Shown here piece by piece: positions 6,997 through 11,494 of a stretch of 14,600 bases of DNA. This DNA is from Selenomonas sp. GTDB taxonomy: Bacteria; Bacillota; Negativicutes; Selenomonadales; Selenomonadaceae. The first letter of the stretch is position 1. Every line of letters starts with the position of its first letter. The position numbers were made by a program, and so were the translations under genes. The stretch covers positions 1-14,600 of the forward strand of contig NZ_JALFCU010000041.1 in assembly GCF_022771645.1 (NCBI RefSeq), given 5' to 3'. The notes beneath the pieces were generated by a model, which was not told where the DNA came from, made no database searches, and saw nothing but the letters and a program-made list of their open reading frames with translations.

Positions 6997-7060
6997 TCCA
7001 GGCCCCCTCCTAGAGGGGGCTGTCAGCGAAGCTGACTGAGGGAGTAAAGCCGTTACGGCG
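6997..7060. repeat. Second family of palindromic repeat (three hairpins)
   Basis: Adjacent small palindromes are visible on the plus strand: GCCCCCTC-CTA-GAGGGGGC (about 7002-7020), GTCAGC-GAA-GCTGAC, and the left half of GGGAGTA...GCCG-TTA-CGGC...TACTCCC, which closes at about 7068. The CAGCGAAGCTGACTGAGGGAG block resembles intergenic repeats common in gut Firmicutes (recalled, not searched). It joins directly onto a copy of the first repeat family at 7061-7112. Confidence 0.75.
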
Positions 7061-7112
7061 CTACTCCCTCCATCGCTTCGCGGTCCCCCTCCCTCTGAGA
7101 GGGAAGCTGAAG
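7061..7112 (-). repeat. Dispersed two-hairpin palindromic repeat (copy between rpiB and glyA)
   Basis: Contains CATCGCTTCGCGGTCCCCCT and CCTCCCTCTGAGAGGGAAGCTGAAG, a slightly mutated copy of the 4812-4868 element, in the same orientation, 11 bp after the rpiB stop codon. The 5' part of the consensus (CGCCACACCCACC) is replaced by the neighbouring repeat. Confidence 0.8.
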
Positions 7113-7122
7113 TTAGCTAGCT

Positions 7123-7566
7123 TTATTTCTTCTCAAGCGCCATGATTTTGTTCACGCGGCGTTCGTGGCGGCCGCCGTCAAAGCCCGTCTCGACCCAGGC
7201 GCGGACGATTTCGCCTGCTGGGCCGAAGCCCGTCACGCGCCCGCCCATCGCGAGCACGTTCGCGTCGTTGTGCTTGCGCGACATCTTCGCGGAGTAGACG
7301 TCCGTGCAGAGCGCGCAACGGATGCCCTTGATCTTGTTGCAGGCGATCGAGATGCCGATGCCCGTGCCGCAGAGCGCGATGCCGCGGTCCGACTTGCCGC
7401 TCGTGACGTCCGCGCAGATTTTTTCCGCGATGTCCGGGTAATCAACCGACGTCGTGCCGAACGTGCCGACATCCGTCACCTCGATGTCACCGTACTCCGC
7501 GAGCACCATCTTGACTTCATCTTTCAAAGCAACGGCGCCATGGTCGCTGCCGATCGTGATTTTCAT
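7123..7566 (-). CDS. rpiB: Ribose 5-phosphate isomerase B
   Basis: Interconverts ribose 5-phosphate and ribulose 5-phosphate in the pentose phosphate pathway (some family members act on galactose or allose phosphates). The 147-residue product has the RpiB/LacAB signatures: GSDHGAVALK at residues 6-15, the catalytic-cysteine segment GIALCGTGIGISIACNK with C66, and RKHNDANVLAMGGR. The frame continues upstream by 12 codons, but ITIGSDHG at the very N-terminus is family-typical, so the ATG at 7566 is preferred (AGGGA 5 bases upstream). First gene of the rpiB-glyA-upp operon. Its promoter region directly follows the hicB terminator. Confidence 0.96.
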   Translation of the reverse strand: MKITIGSDHGAVALKDEVKMVLAEYGDIEVTDVGTFGTTSVDYPDIAEKICADVTSGKSDRGIALCGTGIGISIACNKIKGIRCALCTDVYSAKMSRKHNDANVLAMGGRVTGFGPAGEIVRAWVETGFDGGRHERRVNKIMALEKK

Positions 7567-7606
7567 GAAAGTCCCTGCCCTTCCAAACAGTTTCATACTC
7601 ATACGG

Positions 7607-7620
7607 ATTCTATTCTACCA
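7607..7620 (-). promoter_or_regulatory. Predicted extended -10 promoter of rpiB-glyA-upp
   Basis: On the minus strand TTGTGGTAGAATAGAAT contains an extended -10 (TGG-TAGAAT, 7612-7620), with a second TAGAAT overlapping it (7607-7612). No good -35 is visible because the hicB terminator T-run occupies that place. The string TTGTGGTAGAAT is also found before the antiporter gene. Confidence 0.5.
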
Positions 7621-7630
7621 CAAGAACGGC

Positions 7631-7660
7631 AAAAAAAATACCGCCGAACAAACGACGGTA
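7631..7660 (-). terminator. Intrinsic terminator of hicAB
   Basis: Minus-strand hairpin TACCGTCG-TTTGTT-CGGCGGTA (8-bp stem with one G-T pair) followed by a run of eight T, starting 18 bp after the hicB stop codon. Confidence 0.9.
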
Positions 7661-7678
7661 AAAGGTTTCGCAAAAAAT

Positions 7679-8077
7679 TCACGCAGACGACACGCCGAGT
7701 TCCTTCATCAGCGCATTCTGCAATACGTTCGAAAAATTAACGTTCCGTTTTATCGCGAGCGTGTTGAGCCAGCTCGGAATCGAGACGTTTTTGTGGATGG
7801 CTTTCGTGTCAACTTTGCGACGATAAGCATCTGTGTCAGCCGCAACGAGCGCGGCGATGGAATGCGCAGGAATCTCCAGCTTGTCAAGGTCGGTCGGTGG
7901 CAAGATGGGTTCTCTGTCATCTTCATACGACATCAACATGAGATTCAGCACGTCTTCCGCATTCTCATACGCCTCTGCCATCGTCGCACCGTCTGTGAAC
8001 GCACCATCGACATCCGGGAACGAAACGATGATGCCGTCCTCTTCCTTCGTGAAAATCGCTGGGTACAAATACTTCAT
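7679..8077 (-). CDS. hicB: HicB-family antitoxin
   Basis: The antitoxin that binds and neutralises HicA and usually represses its own operon. The N-terminal half (residues 1-60: YPAIFTKEEDGIIVSFPDVDGAFTDGAT.AEAYENA) is the HicB partial RNase-H-like fold. The C-terminal part (about 96-130, NVSIPSWLNTLAIKRNVNFS) matches the HicB C-terminal DNA-binding (ribbon-helix-helix-like) helix region. 132 residues, normal for the two-domain form. It begins 3 bp after the hicA stop codon with an AAGAAGG ribosome site inside the hicA end, so the pair is co-translated. The DNA here is visibly more AT-rich than that of the neighbouring housekeeping genes, consistent with horizontal gain. Confidence 0.95.
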   Translation of the reverse strand: MKYLYPAIFTKEEDGIIVSFPDVDGAFTDGATMAEAYENAEDVLNLMLMSYEDDREPILPPTDLDKLEIPAHSIAALVAADTDAYRRKVDTKAIHKNVSIPSWLNTLAIKRNVNFSNVLQNALMKELGVSSA

Positions 8078-8080
8078 CGC

Positions 8081-8287
8081 TTACGCCTTCTTTCCTTCAT
8101 TCAAATCGATGCCCGCAGAACGCAAAATATTCTTCAACGTTCCCGTGCGCACTTCTTCCTTCATGTGGCGACCAACAGAAAACTGTTTGCCCGTCAACGG
8201 GCTCTTGTAAATATCATGGTTCGATCCGTTGCGAAACAAATAGCAGCCATGCTTCTTCAGCAATCGAATCAATTCTGCGGTCGTCAT
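8081..8287 (-). CDS. hicA: HicA-family mRNA interferase toxin
   Basis: A 68-residue toxin of the HicA family, which cleaves RNA and blocks translation when free of HicB. The family's dsRBD-like core is seen: ELIRLLKKHGCYLFRNGSNHDIYKSP, with the catalytic histidine H24 in the GSNH motif, and HMKEEVRTGTLKNILRSAGI at the C-terminus. No truncation or missing key residue is seen, so the pair should be functional. Start ATG at 8287 has AGGA about 10 bases upstream. It is first in a two-gene hicA-hicB operon with its own promoter just upstream and a strong terminator after hicB. Confidence 0.95.
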   Translation of the reverse strand: MTTAELIRLLKKHGCYLFRNGSNHDIYKSPLTGKQFSVGRHMKEEVRTGTLKNILRSAGIDLNEGKKA

Positions 8288-8302
8288 TCTTTCACATCCT
8301 AT

Positions 8303-8335
8303 CTCATATTATACTCATTCTTACTTATTTTTCAA
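8303..8335 (-). promoter_or_regulatory. hicAB promoter with repeats flanking the -10
   Basis: Minus strand: TTGAAA (8330-8335), 16 bp, TATAAT (8308-8313), a near-consensus vegetative promoter 20 bp before the hicA start. The -10 is bracketed exactly by two direct repeats ATGAG (8314-8318 and 8303-8307), which could be part of a HicB operator. The promoter overlaps the end of the small gene at 8321-8488. Confidence 0.7.
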
Positions 8336-8488
8336 TATAATTTCTTTCTCCAACTCATCAAACACTTCATCTATTGGACGTCCTTTTCCTTCCAGCGATT
8401 GTGCGTAGCTGTGTTCGAGCATCGCATTAAGTTCTTCCGCTGTCATAGGGCAAGGAATGCTGTCCTGGTTTTTGCAATTCTTCTTCAC
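8321..8488 (-). CDS. Small protein of unknown function (55 aa), antitoxin-like C-terminal motif
   Basis: Reading from a GTG at 8488 gives a 55-residue protein ending in TAA at 8321-8323; the first ATG (8446) would give 41 residues. I prefer the GTG because GAGGA lies 7 bases upstream, whereas the ATG has no ribosome site. The GTG overlaps the TGA of the preceding gene as GTGA, a typical coupled start. The protein is acidic and helical, and its middle (EELNAMLEHSYAQSLEGKGR, then PIDEVFDELEKEI) resembles the short G-x-x-P-x-x-E-V-F-x-E-L tail found in small antitoxin-like proteins. That resemblance is from memory and weak, and no matching RelE/ParE-type toxin lies beside it. Two cysteines (residues 5 and 13) precede the ATG. 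It may be a remnant of another toxin-antitoxin unit next to hicAB. Confidence 0.5.
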   Translation of the reverse strand: MKKNCKNQDSIPCPMTAEELNAMLEHSYAQSLEGKGRPIDEVFDELEKEIILKNK

Positions 8489-9483
8489 AGCGTCATCCTC
8501 AATTCCGGCACGTCATCCGTACCGCCTGCTTGCGCGTTGACGTCTTCAACCGTCGGATGCTGCGTGTCGATGGGTTCGGCTTCCTCCGCATCCGCGCTCT
8601 TCGTTGGAGCGGTTTCGCTTGCTGCTGGTGTTTCTGCTTTCGCCGTCTCTGCAGCTGCTTGTTCCGCTTTTGCTTTCTCCGCAGCGGCTTGTTCGGCTTT
8701 GGCCTTTTCGGCTGCTTCGGCTGCTGCTTCTTTCGATGTCTTCCACGGCGTGTCGAGCGCTTTTTGCGCCGCGTGGTCTTCGTCCGTCACGACGTGGAGG
8801 CCGCGCGTGTACGTCAGCGTGACGGTGCGCGGGTCGCAGCCGTCCGTGTCGCTGTAGACGAGGAGGGCGGTCAGCGTGTCCGCGTCGAGCTTCGTGACGG
8901 TGTAGCTGCGGTGGATCGTGCGCTCGTGCGTGTCGTGGTTCTTGTAGCGGTCGGCCTCGTCGTAGCGGAACAGCCACGGCGCGATCTGGTCTTCGAGGTC
9001 GGTCTTCGCCGCCGGGCGGTCTTCGTAGCTGCGGACGGTGATGGTCTCGTCTGCGGGCGTGAAGCGCCACGCGCCGCTCGCGTCCTGCGCCCCCGTTACG
9101 GTTGCCGTCCAGTCATCCGTGCGGTCGCGGTTCTTGAGCAGCTGATGGATCGTGACCGTGCCGTCCGCCGTGAAACGGAGCGTGCTGTCGACATAGAGAT
9201 ACGGCGCGTCCGTCGCGTCGACTTTTGCGAGCTGCCAGTCGCCTGCGAGCGCCGCAGCATCGATAGCGGGCGCGGACAGTTCACTTTGCGCGGAAGTGCC
9301 CGCCGTTTTCGCTGCTGCATCGGCATCGGCCTTCGCGAGGATGGCGGCGAGGGCGGGATCGTCTTGCGCAGCCTGCGCGACATCCGTCGCCGCTTGCTGC
9401 GGCGCGGCGGATACATGTTGCGGCATGGAGCAGGCGGCGGCGAGCGCGACGGCCAGCGTCGCAGAGAACATCGTTTTACGCAT
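8485..9483 (-). CDS. Secreted or lipid-anchored protein, lipocalin-like core plus Ala/Lys-rich tail
   Basis: I do not recognise this 332-residue protein. It has an N-terminal signal peptide (MRKTMFSATLAVALAAACSM), with either type I cleavage near VSA-AP (residues 24-28) or a weak lipobox at C18. Residues 30-75 are Ala/Asp-rich. From about 78 to 225 lies a beta-rich domain opening with LAGDWQLAKVDATDAP and ending with TVTLTYTRG, the look of lipocalin-like or META-type barrels that start with a GxW. Residues about 251-290 are a helical Ala/Lys/Glu repeat (EAAEKAKAEQAAAEKAKAEQ) like TolA-type coiled coils, then a low-complexity Thr/Pro/Glu tail. ATG at 9483 is chosen for AAGGTG 6 bases upstream. 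It overlaps the small downstream gene by 4 bp. Confidence 0.75.
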   Translation of the reverse strand: MRKTMFSATLAVALAAACSMPQHVSAAPQQAATDVAQAAQDDPALAAILAKADADAAAKTAGTSAQSELSAPAIDAAALAGDWQLAKVDATDAPYLYVDSTLRFTADGTVTIHQLLKNRDRTDDWTATVTGAQDASGAWRFTPADETITVRSYEDRPAAKTDLEDQIAPWLFRYDEADRYKNHDTHERTIHRSYTVTKLDADTLTALLVYSDTDGCDPRTVTLTYTRGLHVVTDEDHAAQKALDTPWKTSKEAAAEAAEKAKAEQAAAEKAKAEQAAAETAKAETPAASETAPTKSADAEEAEPIDTQHPTVEDVNAQAGGTDDVPELRMTL

Positions 9484-9590
9484 GGAAATCACCTTTCGTT
9501 CGACAGATTTTCTGCTTGTTATTTCGCGGCCGCCCGGCCGCTTTCCTGTTACATGGTACGTTATTTATTTCATCATATGTGTTTTCACAC

Positions 9591-9619
9591 TTGAAAAATC
9601 CACGCGATTCGTATAGAAT
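9591..9619 (+). promoter_or_regulatory. Plus-strand promoter of the antisense RNA
   Basis: TTGAAA (9591-9596), 17 bp, TAGAAT (9614-9619): both boxes match the vegetative consensus at 5 of 6 positions with ideal spacing. No protein frame follows on the plus strand; instead a terminator occurs about 100 bp later, so this drives a small RNA starting near 9626. Confidence 0.75.
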
Positions 9620-9622
9620 ACA

Positions 9623-9664
9623 GATATAGGGAAACAGCTACCGATAGACGGTTGGCTGCCTCGC
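9623..9664. repeat. Left arm of inverted duplication around the toxin gene
   Basis: The plus strand here (GATATAGGGAAACAGCTACC, then GATAGACGGTTGGCTGCCTCGC) matches the minus strand of 9821-9864 (GATATGGAGCAGCTACCATC, then AACGGTAGGCGGTTATGCCTCGC) at roughly three-quarters of positions with small gaps. The arms are about 155 bp apart and enclose the toxin gene. Confidence 0.7.
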
Positions 9665-9727
9665 CTAGATGGTTATCTCAAGAGATGTGACCGCCTAAGT
9701 TTGCAGACCTGGGGCGGTCATTTTTTT
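9626..9727 (+). ncRNA. Predicted type I antitoxin-like antisense RNA (about 100 nt)
   Basis: A short transcription unit with a strong promoter (9591-9619) and a perfect terminator (9688-9727), with no open frame of note. Its 3' end overlaps the last codons and stop of the minus-strand toxin gene (9718-9780), the convergent geometry of Bacillus txpA-RatA and bsrG-SR4. Its 5' end (ATATAGGGAAACAGCTACCG) is a diverged inverted copy of the toxin mRNA leader. The exact ends are predicted only. Confidence 0.6.
9688..9727 (+). terminator. Intrinsic terminator of the antisense RNA
   Basis: TGACCGCC (9688-9695) pairs perfectly with GGCGGTCA (9713-9720), followed by seven T. On the other strand the same bases encode the last two lysines and the TGA stop of the toxin peptide. 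Confidence 0.9.
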
Positions 9728-9780
9728 AGCAATTCAAGGATGCAAAGCATCAAGAACAAGATGAGAATCATCTGCTCCAC
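9718..9780 (-). CDS. Small hydrophobic holin-like toxin peptide (type I toxin)
   Basis: A GTG start at 9780 gives a 20-residue peptide, MEQMILILFLMLCILELLKK: one hydrophobic helix with two C-terminal lysines. This fits small membrane toxins annotated as 'putative holin-like toxin' in Firmicutes. An in-frame ATG at 9798 would give 26 residues beginning MKRGDQV. I prefer the GTG because the MKRGD codons contain CGGGGTGATC, a near match to the anti-Shine-Dalgarno sequence, 7 bases before the GTG, while the ATG has none. The family habit of starting MKRGD may often be a translated ribosome site. It is expressed from a predicted promoter at 9867-9896 and faces an antisense RNA at its 3' end. Family assignment is from composition and context. 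Confidence 0.7.
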   Translation of the reverse strand: MEQMILILFLMLCILELLKK

Positions 9781-9820
9781 TTGATCACCCCGTTTCATCA
9801 AGGTGTATTTCGACCTTTCC

Positions 9821-9864
9821 GCGAGGCATAACCGCCTACCGTTGATGGTAGCTGCTCCATATCC
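9821..9864. repeat. Right arm of inverted duplication (toxin mRNA leader)
   Basis: The minus strand of this stretch forms the first ~40 nt of the predicted toxin transcript, with a small CTACC...GGTAG hairpin. It is the inverted counterpart of 9623-9664, the start of the antisense RNA. Confidence 0.7.
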
Positions 9865-9866
9865 CT

Positions 9867-9896
9867 AGTATACAATACCCGATACGAATCGTGCAA
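9867..9896 (-). promoter_or_regulatory. Predicted toxin promoter
   Basis: Minus strand: TTGCAC (9891-9896), 18 bp, TATACT (9867-9872). The -10 is good (5 of 6) and the -35 is weak (only TTG). The predicted start near 9860 coincides with the beginning of the duplicated leader, which supports it. The -35 lies in the loop of the 9875-9916 hairpin. Confidence 0.55.
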
Positions 9897-9916
9897 CATT
9901 CGTATCGGGTATTTTT
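9875..9916 (+). terminator. Strong hairpin with T-run after the antiporter gene
   Basis: ATACCCGATACGAAT (9875-9889) and ATTCGTATCGGGTAT (9898-9912) form a perfect 15-bp stem around an 8-base loop. The T-run (TTTTT, 9912-9916) is on the plus strand, so as an intrinsic terminator it works best for plus-strand transcripts. In the minus direction it follows the antiporter stop within a few bases but lacks a T-run, so it may only weakly end or protect that transcript. Confidence 0.7.
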
Positions 9917-9918
9917 AT

Positions 9919-11301
9919 TCAGCGTTTCCGCATCGCAACCGCCCAATTCCACACCGGCAGCAAATACAGATACACGGCGAAGGCGAGGCAGGCGGTCGGC
10001 GCGCCGGTCGCTGTGAGCGGGACGGCGGCGGCGATGGACCACGGGATGACGGGCGAGAGGATGACGGCGGTGTTCTCGATGCCGATGGCGAGCTGCGCTT
10101 TGTCGCGCACGACATCTTTGCAGAGGTCGTGCGTCAGGAGGATGGAAAGCGTCTGGTTGCAGGCGACGAGCCCTGTGCCGAGGCCGGCGACGAAGATGCT
10201 GCCGAACGGCGTGATGCGCGTGGCGAGCTGCGCGATGCGCTCCGTGAAGGCATGGAGGAAGCCCGTCGCCTCGAACAGGCCGGCGTAGCACGACGAGAGG
10301 CCGACGATGGCGGTGACGCGCCCCATGGAAAGGATGCCGCCGCCACCGATGGCGGCTGCGAGTGCGGGGTCGGCAGGCGCATAGCCGAAGACGGCGATGC
10401 GCGGCAGGTCAAGGGGTGCGACGCCCTGCACGGCGACGGCGATGATGACGGCCGCCACGATGCTCGCGGCCATCATGCGCTGGACGTGCCAGCGGAACAG
10501 CGAGAGTACGACAATGAGGAGCGCGGGGAGGAGCGTCACAAATGACAGGTCAAAAGACTGTGTGAAGAGTGTTGTTATGGCGTTCCCCGCCAGGTCTGTC
10601 GTGCTGGTTGCGAGAATCGTCTGCGCCACACCCCCTGCCACTTCGTGGCCCTCCCCCCTCGGAGAGGGGGGCTGAAGTACGGCAGATGCCGCCCCAATGT
10701 AACCGAGTGCAAGATATATAACGCATGCTAAAATTGTAGGCACGATGGCCGTGCGCAGCATCGCTTTGAGGTTCTGGTAGATGTCCGTGCCGGTGAGCGT
10801 CGCGACGAGGAGCGCGCTCGTCGACATCGGCGACATGCGGTCGCCGTAATAGCTGCCCGCGACGATGGCGCCGCCGACGAAGAGCTCGGACGCGCCGACG
10901 CCGTGCGCCATCGTCATGCAGATGACGCCCATCGTCGCGCCCGTGCCGAACGCCGTGCCCGTGAGCACGGACATGAGCGCGCAGAGGAGGAACGTCGCGA
11001 GCACGCAGACGCTCGGCGACACGAGCGCGGCGCCGTACGCGACGATGGCGGGGATCGTGCCGCTCGCGCGCCAGAATGCCGTGATGCAGCCGATGAGCAC
11101 AAACGTCACGAGGATCGGCAGGATCGTGTGGATGCCGCTCCACCACATCGCGAGCACGTCGCGCGGCGCATGGCCTTTCGCGAGCGCGTAGCCGGAGAAC
11201 AGCGCGAGGCCGAACGTCAGCGCAAACAGGATGGAGGTGTCGGTCAAGACGCAACCGAGGAGGGCGACGGAAAAGACGCCGAGCAACAAACTTTCTAGCA
11301 T
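9919..11301 (-). CDS. NhaC-family Na+/H+ (or Na+/carboxylate) antiporter with in-frame palindromic repeat
   Basis: A 460-residue integral membrane antiporter of the NhaC family, which includes Na+/H+ exchangers and the Bacillus malate/lactate exchanger MleN. The family hallmark GSYYGDRMSPMSTSALL is at residues 149-165. Two halves of about five or six helices each are visible, with FGTGATMGV and a second-half LVACNQTLSILLTHDL segment. Residues 209-226 (LQPPSPRGEGHEVAGGVA) are out of character: Pro/Gly-rich and encoded exactly by 10624-10677, a copy of the dispersed palindromic repeat. They fall in the loop after YLALGYIGAA, so the protein may tolerate them. Start ATG at 11301 has AAGGGA 9 bases upstream. 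The upstream oxidoreductase, if it acts on D-lactate, suggests lactate or malate as a possible substrate, but this is only context. Confidence 0.88.
   Translation of the reverse strand: MLESLLLGVFSVALLGCVLTDTSILFALTFGLALFSGYALAKGHAPRDVLAMWWSGIHTILPILVTFVLIGCITAFWRASGTIPAIVAYGAALVSPSVCVLATFLLCALMSVLTGTAFGTGATMGVICMTMAHGVGASELFVGGAIVAGSYYGDRMSPMSTSALLVATLTGTDIYQNLKAMLRTAIVPTILACVIYLALGYIGAASAVLQPPSPRGEGHEVAGGVAQTILATSTTDLAGNAITTLFTQSFDLSFVTLLPALLIVVLSLFRWHVQRMMAASIVAAVIIAVAVQGVAPLDLPRIAVFGYAPADPALAAAIGGGGILSMGRVTAIVGLSSCYAGLFEATGFLHAFTERIAQLATRITPFGSIFVAGLGTGLVACNQTLSILLTHDLCKDVVRDKAQLAIGIENTAVILSPVIPWSIAAAVPLTATGAPTACLAFAVYLYLLPVWNWAVAMRKR
10624..10677 (-). repeat. Dispersed palindromic repeat inside the antiporter coding sequence
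   Basis: The plus strand starts CGCCACACCCCCTGCCACTT and continues into CCTCCCCCCTCGGAGAGGGGGGCTGAAG. It matches the intergenic copies at 4812-4868 and 11423-11480 over the whole unit: a CCACTTCGTGG hairpin, then the CTCGGAGAG hairpin, ending CTGAAG. Changes in the stems are compensated (CCCCCCTCGGAGAGGGGGG), so the structure is kept. It is 54 bp, exactly 18 codons, in frame without stops. Confidence 0.9.
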
Positions 11302-11343
11302 GAATCGATTTCCCTTTTCGGAGTAAAATTCAAAGATACGCTC

Positions 11344-11352
11344 ATTCTACCA
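11344..11352 (-). promoter_or_regulatory. Predicted extended -10 promoter of the antiporter gene
   Basis: Minus strand TTGTGGTAGAATGAGCG holds TGG-TAGAAT (TAGAAT at 11344-11349), about 45 bp before the ATG and just past the terminator of the upstream oxidoreductase. The -35 position is in the terminator T-run and is poor, so the extended -10 may carry recognition. Confidence 0.5.
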
Positions 11353-11362
11353 CAATGTGGAG

Positions 11363-11396
11363 AAAAAAATCGAGTCGAAGACTGCCTTCGACTCGA
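11363..11396 (-). terminator. Intrinsic terminator of the FAD/Fe-S oxidoreductase gene
   Basis: Minus-strand hairpin TCGAGTCGAAG-GCAGT-CTTCGACTCGA (perfect 11-bp stem) followed by seven T. It lies about 100 bp after the stop codon, beyond a palindromic repeat, the same arrangement as after upp. Confidence 0.9.
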
Positions 11397-11422
11397 CGAT
11401 GATCTATTTTGTTATGACGTAC

Positions 11423-11480
11423 CTTCGCCACACCCACCACCGCTAACGCGGTCCCCCTCCCTCGGTGAGGGAGGCTGAAG
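11423..11480 (-). repeat. Dispersed two-hairpin palindromic repeat (copy after the oxidoreductase)
   Basis: Nearly identical to 4812-4868 (CTTCGCCACACCCACCACCG start; CCTCCCTCGGTGAGGGAGG hairpin; GGCTGAAG end). The small hairpin is CCGCTAACGCGG, with the loop changed from TTC to TAA. It starts 14 bp after the stop codon in the direction of transcription. Confidence 0.9.
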
Positions 11481-11494
11481 TTTGAATTGCTTGA

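Noticed and set aside
8650..8760. Short tandem repeats that could suggest a minisatellite or CRISPR-like array
   Set aside because: They are coding repeats for an Ala/Lys/Glu helix in the secreted protein; there are no regular spacers.
7454..8857. A 467-codon plus-strand open frame spanning rpiB start, hicAB and the secreted protein end
   Set aside because: It crosses several well-supported minus-strand genes, promoters and a terminator, and its end is the complement of the Ala/Lys repeat. There is no domain and no ribosome site.
9520..9545. GC palindrome GCGGCCGGGCGGCCGC in the leader of the secreted protein gene as a riboswitch or operator
   Set aside because: A single 6-bp stem with no T-run, no conserved riboswitch features and no repeat elsewhere; a simple leader hairpin is enough to explain it.
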